NCBI GenBank assembly: GCA_019163175.1
Contig: JAFLKN010000028.1
Span: 1 to 52,716 of the forward strand
Length of the DNA: 52,716 bases
Direction of reading: 5' to 3'
Source: Prolixibacteraceae bacterium
GTDB taxonomy: Bacteria; Bacteroidota; Bacteroidia; Bacteroidales; Prolixibacteraceae
Every line of letters begins with the position of its first letter. Within the stretch, counting starts at the first letter, position 1. The position numbers and the translations under genes are program-made. This document shows, piece after piece, positions 24,952 through 34,362 of the stretch. The notes under the pieces were generated by a model. The model saw nothing but the letters and a program-made list of their open reading frames with translations. It was not told the DNA's origin and searched no databases.

Positions 24952-27900
24952 TTATTTCTTTGGTGTATCCAACGCTTCTTTTATACGTTTCAATTGATCT
25001 TTCGGATATTTTTCGTCAGGTTTTATTGTCAACGCTTTGTTGTAATTGAAACGGGCAATACTGAAATTCCCGCTTTGAAAGGAATCATCTGCTAACTCAA
25101 GAATCTTTCGGTATTCCTCATTTTGCTGGTCAAGCTTACTCTGATCAATCAACTTCTGAACCTCTTTCAGCTTAATTTTTGGATAGTTTTCTTCAATCTT
25201 GATGCTTGATGCTTTGTTGTAATAAAAGCGCGCAATAGCTATGTCTTTATTGTAAAAAGCTTCGTCGGCTTTTGCAATTGCGTCGCTGTATTCCTTTTCT
25301 TCTTTTTCAGAAAGGAGCGAATTGGTCAGTGCCAATATTTCGTTAATGCGGTCTTTCGGATATTTTTCCCACGATTTAATATCGATGGCTTTGTAGTAAA
25401 AGAATTTGGCAACGGTGTATTTTTTTCCTGAAAATGCAGCATCGGCTTGCGAAATAGCATTGTCGTAACCCGAAATGTCGTTGGCCGATAATTGAGAATC
25501 GATCAGTTTGCGGATTAATTCAACCTGGTTTTTTGGGTATTCTTCTTTTGGCCTGATATCGCTGGCCTTCAGATAGAAGAAACGGGCAACCGTATAATCT
25601 TTAATTCCGAATGAATCATCAGCTTTTTTAACGGCTTCATCATAGTTAGCTGTGATCTCAAATGATTTAGCGCGTGCTTCTGTTGACTGAACTGATTCTG
25701 CCGGATTGAAGATTGGAGTAGCTGCTACCTTGGGTTTTTCAGGTTCAGGTAATTTAGGTACGTAGGTTTCAACCGGCTTGGCCTCGCTCAGAAGTTTGTC
25801 AATCAGAGCAATTTGATTCTTTGGATAAGATTCTTCAGGTTTAATGAGCAAAGCCTGTTTATATTGCAACTTGGAAATGCTATATGATTTTTCGCTAAAC
25901 GAATTATCGGCAAGTGTTAGCACCTGACCATACTTTTCGTCAATCTCCTTCTGAGCCTGAGCCAAACGATCTTTGTTGCGCTGATCAAGCAATGCCTCAA
26001 TTTCACGAATCCGGTCAACCGGAAGTTTTTCAGTTGGCTTAAGCGATTTGGCCACTTCAAAGTGCATTTTTGCCGAAGCCGGCTGATCGTCTTTCATTGC
26101 TTTTTCGCCCTTATCAATAGCCTCAGCATAAGCCTTATCTTCATTTGCTTTTGCCTGAGCCGCAAGGTTCGAGTCACTGATTTTCTGATTTACTTCTTTC
26201 AAGCGGTTTATCGGATATGTTTCTTTAGGCTTTACTGCAAGTGCTTCATTGTACCCGTCTTTGGCAGCTAACCAATCCGAAGCATCAAATGCCTTGTCGG
26301 CTTTTTGAATGGCATTGGTATAATTTTGTTCCCGGCTGGTGAATATCGATTGAATTTCGGCGATCTGTTTGGTAGAATATTCTTCTTCAGGTTTTATCGT
26401 GAGGGCATTTTTATATTGAACAAGCGCTTCTTCCAGTTTCGAATCGGTGAATTGTTCGTCGGCAAGCTTAATGATTCGATTGTACTCCAATTCCTGTTTT
26501 GCGATCAGTTGTATCTTTGCTTGCAAGTCGGTAATTAATTTCTGAATTGTACTTTTTTGCGAAGGATTGACCTGAATGGCATCACCGTATTTGGTAATGG
26601 CTTGCTCATATTCCTTGTTCTGTTCGTGTTCTTTTGCAGCCGACATCGCAATGTTGAAAAGCCGATCTTTTGCTTTTTGAAGGGAGTCTTGCTGTGCTTT
26701 TTGCATAGCCAACGCATTTTCAATTTCCTGCTGACTTAGGAGTTTGTCAATCTTTGCAATCTGATCTTTTGGATATATTTCGTTAGCTTGAATAACAAGT
26801 GCTGAACCGTAATGGGTCCGTGCTGTTTTGTACTGCTTTTCGGCAAATGCTTTATCAGCAGCCGCAAGTGCATTCGAATATTGCTCTTTGTCGGCTTTCT
26901 CTTTAGCCAATCGCTGTGCTTCTTCCTGCGCAGCCAATTGTGCCAATTCGGCTTGTTGAGCAAGCATTTTGTCGATTTCAGTCAGTTTTGCCGGTGGTAT
27001 CGGTTCCGAAGGTTTTAGGTCGTTTGCTTTCTGATATTCATCACGGGCCTCTTTTAGCTTTTTCTGTGCAAAAGCTTCCTGCGCTGATTTAACATGCTGA
27101 ACATACAGCCGGTTGGTTTCTGCTTCTTGTTGCAACTCACCTAAAAGCTGGTCAATTCGGGCAATTTGTTCTTTGGGAAGGGTTTCTTCAGGCTTTAGTG
27201 TCAGCGCTTTTTGGTATTTCCCTTTTGCTTTTTGGTATTCCTTGTTTTTAAAATCAGTTCCGGCATCAGCAATTGTTGTGTTGTATTCATCCTGAAGTTT
27301 TTTCAGACGGCTATTTTCAGCTTCCAATTCAGCTTTTTTCTGATCCGTTTCTTTTATTCTTCGGATGGCATATGGATCGTCCTTTTTGAATTTGAGCGCT
27401 TCCTGATACGAAGACTTTGCCTGGTCAAACTGGTTGGCGTTAAACGAATTGTCAGCCATTGCAATTGCTGAACTGTATTGCTGATCATTCTGGTCATTTA
27501 AAAGCTTACTAATTAAATTCAGCTGATCTGTTGGATATTTTTCGTCAGATTTGATTTGTAAAGCTTCGTTGTAAATTAAACGTGCCGCGATGTATTCCTT
27601 GTTCCCAAACTCTGCATCGGCTCGTTGAATCACTTTCTGATAAGCTTCCAGAGTGGCCTTCAATTCCGATTCTTTTTTAGCCTGAGCAGCAAGCAAGTCG
27701 TTGATCTCACTGATTCTTTTTGGAGGAACAGGTTCAGTTGGAATTAGCTTGTTTGCTTTTGTGAAAGCGTCTTTTGCCTTGGCCAGATCTTTATTTTTAA
27801 GCAATGTTTCACCCTCAGCCAAAGCCAGATTAAATTCCTGTTTCAATTGAATTTCTGCTTCCTGCTGAGCCAGTATTTCGTCAATTTTAACAATCTGTTT

Positions 27901-30519
27901 TTTTGCATCTTCCGAGTCGGGAAGGTATTGCAGAGCTTCCTGATATTTGTCTTTGGCATCTTGGTATTTTTTGTCAGTCAACCTGCGGTTGGCTTCTGTT
28001 ATAGCCGCATTGTATGCCTGAGTCATTTTAGCTAACTGTCCAAGTTTAGCCTCTGTTTGCCCCAACTTTTCTTTTGCAACAGCATCGTTCTGCTTAATTG
28101 TTAAAGCCGTTTGATATCCGGTTTTTGCCAGATTAAAGTCATTTGCGCTGAAAGCTTTGTCAGCATTGGCCATAGCCAGATTAAATTCCTGATCTGCTTT
28201 TTCTTTAGCTAGTTGCTGGTTTTCCTGTTCACTTTTCCGGATTTCAGCAAGCGTATCGTCAATCTTTTTGATCTGATCTTTCGGGTAGATCTCTTCAGGT
28301 TTAATTTCTATTGCTTTGCGGTAACCGGCCTGAGCATTGGCATAGTCCTTTTTCTCAAGCAGATTGTCTGCTTGTGCAATCGCCGTTTGGTATTCCTTGT
28401 CTTTTTTTGCCTGATCTTTAGCCAACTGTCCAAGTATATTTTCAATTTCCTTAATCCGTTTTCCGGGGTACGATTCGGAGGCTTTAAGGGTAAGAGCTTC
28501 TTTATACTTAGCTAAAGACTCACTATAGTTTTGTGCGGTGAAAAACTGATCGGCAGTTTTAATAAGTTCGTTGTAAGCGTTTTGCGAAGCCAAAGCCTGC
28601 TCATCCAGCTTTTTCTTTTCAGACAGTAATTTCTCAATTTCAGCTATTTTTTCCTTTGTAAAAGTATCGTTTGGTTTTAGGGCTAAAGCCTCGTTAAATG
28701 TACTTACTGCTTCCGTATAATCTTTGTTTCCTACTGATTTGTCGGCCTTTTTAATCAGCGACTGATAGAGTTCAATTTTTTTGATCTGATCTTTTGGGTA
28801 GGCTTCTTCTTTTTTTATCAGGAGGGCTTTGTTGTATGCCGAAAGTGATGCATCCATCTGATTGCCTTGGAAAGCCTGATCAGCCTGGGCTATCAAACTC
28901 GTATATTCATTGTCGCTCAACTGTTGTTTGCGGATGGTCTGAATTTCGTCAATCCGCTTTTGAACTGCCGGGTTTTTGGGCTTTAGTTCGAGAGCCTGAT
29001 TAAATAGCTGAAGCGATTCGTCAAAACTTTTGCTTGTAAGTGCTTTCTCAGCATTGGCAACCAACCCATTAAATTCAGCTTCTTTTGATTCCGATTGTGC
29101 AATTTCGTCGAGCTTATTTTTTGGGTATGTCTCACTGGTTTTTAATTTAAGCGCTTCCTGATATTGCATTTTTGCCTTTTCAAAATCCTTTGCTGCCAAT
29201 GCCTGATCAGCCAATTGAATTGTCTGCTGATATTTTTTATCGGTTTCCAGATTAAGTAATGCAAGTTCTGTTTCCGCTATTTTATCTTTAGCCAATTTGC
29301 TGTCGGGCTTAAGCTCAAGCGCTTTTTTGTATGAATTAAGCGCCTGCATGTAATCTTTCTGCTGCGTTTGAGTAATGGCCGTTTGAAGCGTTTGGTTATA
29401 ATCCTTTTCAATTTGCTGAAGCTTTGACTGATTCAGTTTTTCAGCGTTAATCAGGTTGATCTGGTCTTTGGGATACTGATCGTCAGGAATAACCTGGTTT
29501 GCCTGATTGTAAAAGGTGAGAGCCTGATCGAAATTTTTTGATTTGTAATTCTTGTCGGCCTGGGCAATCAAATCGCTGTACTGCTTTTGCTTTTGCTGAA
29601 GTGCAAGCAATTGATCGATTTCGCTTATGCGTCCATTTGCATAAACATCGCCGGGTTTAAACTGAAGAGCCTCTTCGTAAAGCGTTCTGGCGCTCAGGTA
29701 TGTTTTTTTATCGAAGAATCCGTTGGCTTTTTCGATTGATGCCTTGTATTTTTGCTCGAGTTCAGCTTTTTGTTTTTCGGTAATTTCAAGCGCTTTTACC
29801 AAATCCTGAAGTTCAGCAACCCGATCATTTGGATAGGCTTTTTCAGGAAATAATTTTCGGGCATCAGTATATTTCAAAAGAGCCATCTGGTATTCTCCAC
29901 GCTGGTAATTGCCATCGGCTTCTTTGATCAACTGATCGAAATTCTTTTGTTTGACGGCCAAATCCTGAGCATCTTCTTTCGAGATAGACTGAGCTTCCTT
30001 CTTTACCTGGCTGGCTTTTGCCTTTGCAGTTTCTATTTGTTCCTTAAATTCGAGTTCAGGAACTAAACTTTCTTTTTCGAAATTGTCAATTCCTTTGCTG
30101 TAGAAAATTCTTCCTTGGGGCTTTAGCGTAAAACTCTTGTCAAGTCCTTCGATTTCGGCGAGCATCTGTACAAAGATCGAATAGGGCGGAAAATCATTGT
30201 CCCGCTCCCAAACTTCTTTCGGAATCTCGGTGGATACTAATATGATTTTATCAAAGTGTCCGGGATATTTAAAAGTCAGGTAATATTCATTGAAGAAGTC
30301 TAGTTCCAATCTAAACCGACCATTTTTTGGGATTTCAATATTCGAAATGTCTGTTTCGTTCTTTTTAATCTCAACATAACCTGTCCCTGCGGAACCAACC
30401 TCTGGAACAATTTTGCCGGTAACTACGAAATATTTTTTGCTTTGTGCATGAGTCTGTAACTGAAACAAAAAAATAAGAATCAGAATTAACCATCTCCCTG
30501 TCCTACTTATCTTTTGCAT
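24952..30519 (-). CDS. Giant exported TPR-like repeat protein (1855 residues)
   Basis: A signal peptide ends near QTHAQ. Residues about 27-180 form a beta-rich domain (KKYFVVTGKIVPE, IPKNGRFRLELDF, STEIPKEVWERDN), shared with the protein at 30895-31449. I count 27 TPR-like units after it, about 45-75 residues apart, each like ADxxFxxKxYxxAxxxYxxAL then IKPxExYPKDQIxxIDxLL. Coiled, Gln/Lys/Glu-rich linkers join them. A Pro-rich linker (PKLPEPEKPKVAATPIFNPAE) separates 23 units from the last four, which are more alike. No type IX sorting domain or membrane anchor is seen at the end (ALDTPKK). A periplasmic scaffold is a fair inference; the function is unknown. Confidence 0.85.
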   Translation of the reverse strand: MQKISRTGRWLILILIFLFQLQTHAQSKKYFVVTGKIVPEVGSAGTGYVEIKKNETDISNIEIPKNGRFRLELDFFNEYYLTFKYPGHFDKIILVSTEIPKEVWERDNDFPPYSIFVQMLAEIEGLDKSFTLKPQGRIFYSKGIDNFEKESLVPELEFKEQIETAKAKASQVKKEAQSISKEDAQDLAVKQKNFDQLIKEADGNYQRGEYQMALLKYTDARKLFPEKAYPNDRVAELQDLVKALEITEKQKAELEQKYKASIEKANGFFDKKTYLSARTLYEEALQFKPGDVYANGRISEIDQLLALQQKQKQYSDLIAQADKNYKSKNFDQALTFYNQANQVIPDDQYPKDQINLINAEKLNQSKLQQIEKDYNQTLQTAITQTQQKDYMQALNSYKKALELKPDSKLAKDKIAETELALLNLETDKKYQQTIQLADQALAAKDFEKAKMQYQEALKLKTSETYPKNKLDEIAQSESKEAEFNGLVANAEKALTSKSFDESLQLFNQALELKPKNPAVQKRIDEIQTIRKQQLSDNEYTSLIAQADQAFQGNQMDASLSAYNKALLIKKEEAYPKDQIKKIELYQSLIKKADKSVGNKDYTEAVSTFNEALALKPNDTFTKEKIAEIEKLLSEKKKLDEQALASQNAYNELIKTADQFFTAQNYSESLAKYKEALTLKASESYPGKRIKEIENILGQLAKDQAKKDKEYQTAIAQADNLLEKKDYANAQAGYRKAIEIKPEEIYPKDQIKKIDDTLAEIRKSEQENQQLAKEKADQEFNLAMANADKAFSANDFNLAKTGYQTALTIKQNDAVAKEKLGQTEAKLGQLAKMTQAYNAAITEANRRLTDKKYQDAKDKYQEALQYLPDSEDAKKQIVKIDEILAQQEAEIQLKQEFNLALAEGETLLKNKDLAKAKDAFTKANKLIPTEPVPPKRISEINDLLAAQAKKESELKATLEAYQKVIQRADAEFGNKEYIAARLIYNEALQIKSDEKYPTDQLNLISKLLNDQNDQQYSSAIAMADNSFNANQFDQAKSSYQEALKFKKDDPYAIRRIKETDQKKAELEAENSRLKKLQDEYNTTIADAGTDFKNKEYQKAKGKYQKALTLKPEETLPKEQIARIDQLLGELQQEAETNRLYVQHVKSAQEAFAQKKLKEARDEYQKANDLKPSEPIPPAKLTEIDKMLAQQAELAQLAAQEEAQRLAKEKADKEQYSNALAAADKAFAEKQYKTARTHYGSALVIQANEIYPKDQIAKIDKLLSQQEIENALAMQKAQQDSLQKAKDRLFNIAMSAAKEHEQNKEYEQAITKYGDAIQVNPSQKSTIQKLITDLQAKIQLIAKQELEYNRIIKLADEQFTDSKLEEALVQYKNALTIKPEEEYSTKQIAEIQSIFTSREQNYTNAIQKADKAFDASDWLAAKDGYNEALAVKPKETYPINRLKEVNQKISDSNLAAQAKANEDKAYAEAIDKGEKAMKDDQPASAKMHFEVAKSLKPTEKLPVDRIREIEALLDQRNKDRLAQAQKEIDEKYGQVLTLADNSFSEKSYSISKLQYKQALLIKPEESYPKNQIALIDKLLSEAKPVETYVPKLPEPEKPKVAATPIFNPAESVQSTEARAKSFEITANYDEAVKKADDSFGIKDYTVARFFYLKASDIRPKEEYPKNQVELIRKLIDSQLSANDISGYDNAISQADAAFSGKKYTVAKFFYYKAIDIKSWEKYPKDRINEILALTNSLLSEKEEKEYSDAIAKADEAFYNKDIAIARFYYNKASSIKIEENYPKIKLKEVQKLIDQSKLDQQNEEYRKILELADDSFQSGNFSIARFNYNKALTIKPDEKYPKDQLKRIKEALDTPKK

Positions 30520-30894
30520 ATATGTTTGCTTCGATGAAATATTAAATTCTTAAAAACCTGATGAATAACACGAAAACCTCGTAAAAATAACCAAATCAAT
30601 GAAAAGACTCACATCTGGTTACATGTTTATTTGGATGTACATAAACTAAATCAGTTTGTAATCAAATAACGTCAGTTTTTAGATCGTATTATACTGTGAT
30701 TCCCTCTTTTATTTAAGAAGAAACTAAGAGCTGATTAAATATTTATACCCGTTTTTTGTTTCCACTTACATTCCGGATAGTCCTGAAAATCAAAAAACCA
30801 CCCTCTTTTTTGAGTAGTGGTAATTCTTTTGATTTGGAATCCATTTTAAATTTCAGACTTTTCTCAATTTAAACTTAAATCGACTTGAAAGATC
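30520..30894. other. AT-rich gap between the giant repeat gene and its short paralogue
   Basis: These 375 bases contain no open frame of note. They hold the terminator of the short paralogue at 30792-30822; the rest, AT-rich, should include the promoter of the giant gene. I could not identify a convincing -7/-33 pair. Confidence 0.5.
30792..30822 (-). terminator. Intrinsic terminator downstream of the short paralogue
   Basis: On the minus strand, ACCACTACTC and GAGGGTGGT form a stem with an A-rich loop, followed by TTTTTTG. It lies about 75 bases after the stop at 30895, so the giant gene probably has its own promoter. Confidence 0.65.
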
Positions 30895-31449
30895 TTAGAA
30901 AACCTGATAGGTCTGAATTTTTGCTTTGCTTTCTTGCAATTTTACCGATAAAGCTTGATTTTGTATTCCCTTTTCGACATATCCGATTTCGGAAACCGTT
31001 GGTATTTTTTCAAAACAATCTTCCTGCGTTGAGTATGTGATATACTGCTGTTGACTTTCGTAGTAGAAATTTGACTCTTGTTGATTGCTGGCCGATAGTC
31101 TTATCGCCATTAAAAAGTGAGGGAAATTAGTTGGCCGGTCAACAACTTCCTGCGGAATTTCAGTGTTAACCACAATTGTTTTGGGCAAACTACCACTTTT
31201 TGTAAAGGTCAATTTATATTCAGAATTATAGTCCAACTCCAGGCGAAAACGTCCGTGTTGTGGAATCGTTGTGGATAATACCGGTCTATCTTTTTTTGTG
31301 ATTTGGATTGTTCCGGAGTCTATAAATTCTGTTTCTGAAATAATTTTACCGGTAATGATAAAATACTTGCGATTTTGGGATTGGGTGGAAAGATGTAGAA
31401 CTATAAAAAAAACGAAGATCAGGGTGATCTTAAGCGTACCTTTTAACAT
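30895..31449 (-). CDS. Exported protein: stand-alone paralogue of the giant protein's N-terminal domain
   Basis: The protein has 184 residues from the chosen ATG at 31449 (MLKGTLKITLIFVFF), which gives a normal signal peptide ending near STQSQ; an upstream ATG would bury it. The mature part aligns end to end with residues about 27-180 of the 1855-residue protein: RKYFIITGKIISE, IPQHGRFRLELDY, VNTEIPQEVVDRPTNFP. It stops where the repeats would begin (KLQESKAKIQTYQVF). It is either a truncated duplicate or a functional partner. No known domain name; a compact beta-sandwich is likely. Confidence 0.75.
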   Translation of the reverse strand: MLKGTLKITLIFVFFIVLHLSTQSQNRKYFIITGKIISETEFIDSGTIQITKKDRPVLSTTIPQHGRFRLELDYNSEYKLTFTKSGSLPKTIVVNTEIPQEVVDRPTNFPHFLMAIRLSASNQQESNFYYESQQQYITYSTQEDCFEKIPTVSEIGYVEKGIQNQALSVKLQESKAKIQTYQVF

Positions 31450-31638
31450 CAATAAATTTGGGTTAATCTGTTTTAGTTTTTTTTCTGAATTGTAATGTGG
31501 TATTACATTCCAGACCTTACTATATTCCGAAAAATGAAGAAAGGTAACCCCATGCAATCAGAAATTTGTATTTTATTATTTTCTTTAGCCTTTAATTAAA
31601 GGGGTAGGTTAACTGAAATTGGCAAAACCATAGTGTAA

Positions 31639-32952
31639 ATGAGTACCAAAGAAGGATTAAAAAGAGAAATCGGTACATGGGGCTTAAGTGCAAATATTGT
31701 CAACCTTGTTGTTGGTGCCGGAATCTTTGTTATTCCTGCTATAGTAGCTGAGGGTCTGGGTGCTGCAAGTATTATTGCCTATTTATTTTGTGGGTTTTTA
31801 ATTATGCTCATCATGCTTTGTTTTGCCGAAGTGGGAAGCAAATTAACGCAGTCGGGTGGAGCTTATTCGTACATCGAAGTTGCCTTCGGAAAATATTTTG
31901 GTTTTTTAACGGTAAATTTTTTTATTCTGGGGGCTACCATCATGGCCGATGCCGCTGTAGCCAATGCAATGGCAGGTACTTTGGCCTATTTTATGCCTGT
32001 TTTTAAAAACGAATTGGTGCGCGCCTTGTTTTTTGTTTTCATTTTTGGAGGATTGGCTTTTATTAACATCCGGGGTGTGAAACAGGGAATAACGTTGGTT
32101 ATATTAACCACCATTGCCAAACTGACTCCCTTGTTGCTTTTGGTATTAATTGGCTTTACTCAAATTTCTTTTGAAAATCTGGTGTGGGATTCGGTTCCTT
32201 CAACCAATGATTTGGGTAAGATATCACTTATACTGTTCTTTGCATTTCAAGGCGCCGAGAGCGCTTTAAATACAGGTGGCGAAGTTAAAAATCCCCGGAA
32301 AACTTTCCCAAAAGGTATTCTGATCAGCATTTCTTTTGTAATTCTGCTGTATGTACTGATTCAGATGGTTGCGCAGGGAATTTTGGGTGCATCACTTTCT
32401 ACATTCAAAGAAGCACCGCTTGCAGAGGTGGCCAAACATATTTTAGGCCCGTTTGGCTTAACCTTAATTCTCGTTGGGTCTGCCGTTTCGATGTTCGGAT
32501 TTTTGAGTGGTGATGTGTTGAACATGCCACGTGTAATTTATAGTGCTGCCCGAGATAAAGTCATTCTGCCTTTAAGTCTGGCCAATATTCATAAAAAATA
32601 CGCAACTCCTCATTATTCTATCATCTTGTATGCTGCCATGGGCTGTTTGTTCTCCATCACCGGCGAATTCAAACAGCTGGCCATCCTATCAAGCGCTTCT
32701 GTATTGCTAATCTATTTTGGGGTTGCCATGGCCTTCATTAAATTAAGGATTACCGGAAAAGCAGAAAACGGCACTTTCCGGGTTTGGGGTGGTTATACAG
32801 TTCCGGTTGTTTCTATCCTGATTATTCTTTGGGTGCTGTCGAAATTAACTTCCAACGAAATCATAGGAATAATAAGCTTTATCGCCATTTTAAGTGCGAT
32901 CTATATGTTCATGAAATTGCTGAAAAAGAAAAAGGCAATCGCTGAAATCTGA
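31639..32952 (+). CDS. APC-family amino acid permease
   Basis: This inner-membrane transporter of 437 residues has about 12 hydrophobic segments. It opens with GLSANIVNLVVGAGIFVIPA, the helix 1 GxGIF motif of the amino acid-polyamine-organocation family. LTQSGGAYSYIEVAFGKYFG and FFAFQGAESALNTGGEVKNPRK (helix 6 and the following loop) are family-typical. Substrate unknown; the convergent agmatine deiminase gene 16 bases away makes an amino acid or polyamine conceivable. It is divergent from the short paralogue gene. Confidence 0.85.
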   Translation: MSTKEGLKREIGTWGLSANIVNLVVGAGIFVIPAIVAEGLGAASIIAYLFCGFLIMLIMLCFAEVGSKLTQSGGAYSYIEVAFGKYFGFLTVNFFILGATIMADAAVANAMAGTLAYFMPVFKNELVRALFFVFIFGGLAFINIRGVKQGITLVILTTIAKLTPLLLLVLIGFTQISFENLVWDSVPSTNDLGKISLILFFAFQGAESALNTGGEVKNPRKTFPKGILISISFVILLYVLIQMVAQGILGASLSTFKEAPLAEVAKHILGPFGLTLILVGSAVSMFGFLSGDVLNMPRVIYSAARDKVILPLSLANIHKKYATPHYSIILYAAMGCLFSITGEFKQLAILSSASVLLIYFGVAMAFIKLRITGKAENGTFRVWGGYTVPVVSILIILWVLSKLTSNEIIGIISFIAILSAIYMFMKLLKKKKAIAEI

Positions 32953-32967
32953 TTTCAGTTTCTGAGT

Positions 32968-34008
32968 TTACTCCGCAATTTCGTGGCTCAGGCAATGCAA
33001 AGTTCCCAATCCCCAAACCAAATCAACAGCGCTGATTCCGATGACGTCTCGCTCCGGGAATAAATCGGTCAGGATTCCCAAAGCTTTGTAGTCGTTTTTG
33101 TCGTTGAAAGTCGGCATCAGCACACAGCCGTTGGTCACCAGAAAGTTAACATAACTGGCAGGTAAACGTAAATCTTCGAAGTCGAGTCTGCCTGGCATGG
33201 GCATGGTAACAACATTTAGTTTTTCGCCGTTTTCGAGTCTGGCATTTTTAAGGATTTCGAGATTAGTTTCCAGTTTGTGATGGTTTGGGTCGCTCTTGTT
33301 TGGTTCCTGAACTGCAACGACTGTATTTCGGTTCACAAAGCGACAAATATCATCCACATGTCCGTGAGTATCGTCTCCTTCAATGCCTTCACCCAACCAA
33401 ATGGTATTGGTCACACCCAGAAATTCGCGGAATACATTTTCGTAATCTTTTTTCCTGAAACCTTTATTCCGGATTTGCTGAACCGGATCCATCAAACATT
33501 CTTCAGTAGTGATTAATGTTCCGCAACCGTTTACATCAATAGAGCCACCTTCGAGAACAACCAGCTTGTTGTTATACTCGGCCTGAACAAGTGGCAATCC
33601 CAAATGATTGGCTACAGCCACCGGCGTACCCTGATCTTTCTTATGGTTTTTGTATTTGGCCCATCCGGTAAAGCCAAACTGGATAGCTTCGCGGCCCTTG
33701 TCTGTTTTTACAATAGCCGGACCAGAATCGCGCATCCAGTTGCGGTTGGTGTCTTTGATGATATAACTTACCGCCGAATGATCAACATGTGCCTGTTCGA
33801 GCATTATCGCTACTTTCTCGCGCAGTTCGTCTGATTGCACCACCAGAATAACCGGTTCGTAAGTTGTCACTTTTTTGATCATCTCCACAAATGCCCATTT
33901 AATGGCATGGTATTTTCCGGGCCAGTCGCGGCCTTCGGATGGAAATGATAAAAGTGTAGCCTGATGTTTTTCCCATTCAGCTGGGAATCGACGGTTTAGG
34001 GTGTTCAT
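32968..34008 (-). CDS. aguA: Agmatine deiminase (peptidyl-arginine deiminase family)
   Basis: The protein has 346 residues with the pentein (guanidino-group-modifying) fold. Visible marks are RNWMRDSGPAIV with substrate-binding Asp, VLEGGSIDVNGCGTLITTEECL, GIEGDDTHGHVDDICRFV with the catalytic His/Asp, and the nucleophilic Cys near the end in GTLHCLSHEIAE (Cys339). It converts agmatine to N-carbamoylputrescine. N-carbamoylputrescine amidase is encoded upstream on the same strand at 36073-36960, so the two complete the agmatine-to-putrescine route, with three other genes between them. Confidence 0.9.
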   Translation of the reverse strand: MNTLNRRFPAEWEKHQATLLSFPSEGRDWPGKYHAIKWAFVEMIKKVTTYEPVILVVQSDELREKVAIMLEQAHVDHSAVSYIIKDTNRNWMRDSGPAIVKTDKGREAIQFGFTGWAKYKNHKKDQGTPVAVANHLGLPLVQAEYNNKLVVLEGGSIDVNGCGTLITTEECLMDPVQQIRNKGFRKKDYENVFREFLGVTNTIWLGEGIEGDDTHGHVDDICRFVNRNTVVAVQEPNKSDPNHHKLETNLEILKNARLENGEKLNVVTMPMPGRLDFEDLRLPASYVNFLVTNGCVLMPTFNDKNDYKALGILTDLFPERDVIGISAVDLVWGLGTLHCLSHEIAE

Positions 34009-34050
34009 TGTATTTCTGTTTCGTTTGTTTTTTGTGCGGTCAAATTTCTT

Positions 34051-34329
34051 TTAGTCGTTCCCGATTACTACGGTCCATGGGCGAACCTGCCATTCGGTTA
34101 TTAAGCCATTTTTTACGTATGGGTCGTTGTGAGCAAAATCTTCAGCTACCTGTGGACTGTCGCCTTTAAATACCAACATGGCACTGTCGGCAGGATCGGC
34201 TAATGCTCCACCCAGAATAAGCGTGCCATTTTGATGAGCCTGTAGTGCAAGACCCAAGTGCTCCTCTCTAAACGGGACACGTCTTTCAACAAAGTTTTCA
34301 ACAGTCTTGTAAAATAGGACGTAGTACAT
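34051..34329 (-). CDS. YCII-related domain protein
   Basis: The protein has 92 residues. It starts MYYVLFYKTVENFVERR and carries FREEHLGLALQAHQNG, GGALADPADSAMLVF and FAHNDPYVKNGLITEWQVRPW, the YCII fold with its conserved His (in REEH) and Asp (in NDPYV). YCII proteins are small ferredoxin-like enzymes or stress proteins of mostly unknown role. It lies 42 bases upstream of the agmatine deiminase gene and 33 after the lipoprotein. Confidence 0.85.
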   Translation of the reverse strand: MYYVLFYKTVENFVERRVPFREEHLGLALQAHQNGTLILGGALADPADSAMLVFKGDSPQVAEDFAHNDPYVKNGLITEWQVRPWTVVIGND

Positions 34330-34362
34330 GATTTTACTTTTAAATGCGCATCAAAAATAAAA

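Noticed and set aside
26535-29003. Several plus-strand open frames of 60-100 codons opposite the giant repeat gene
   Set aside because: They recur at repeat spacing and are the antisense reading of the repeat units.
24952-30519. Assembly artefact or fused genes in the giant repeat protein
   Set aside because: One uninterrupted frame with diverged units, a signal peptide and consistent codon pattern argues for a real gene; collapsed or expanded repeats can still not be excluded from sequence alone.
30895-31557. Longer form of the short paralogue starting at 31557
   Set aside because: The 36 extra residues are polar and would hide the signal peptide that begins at the ATG at 31449.
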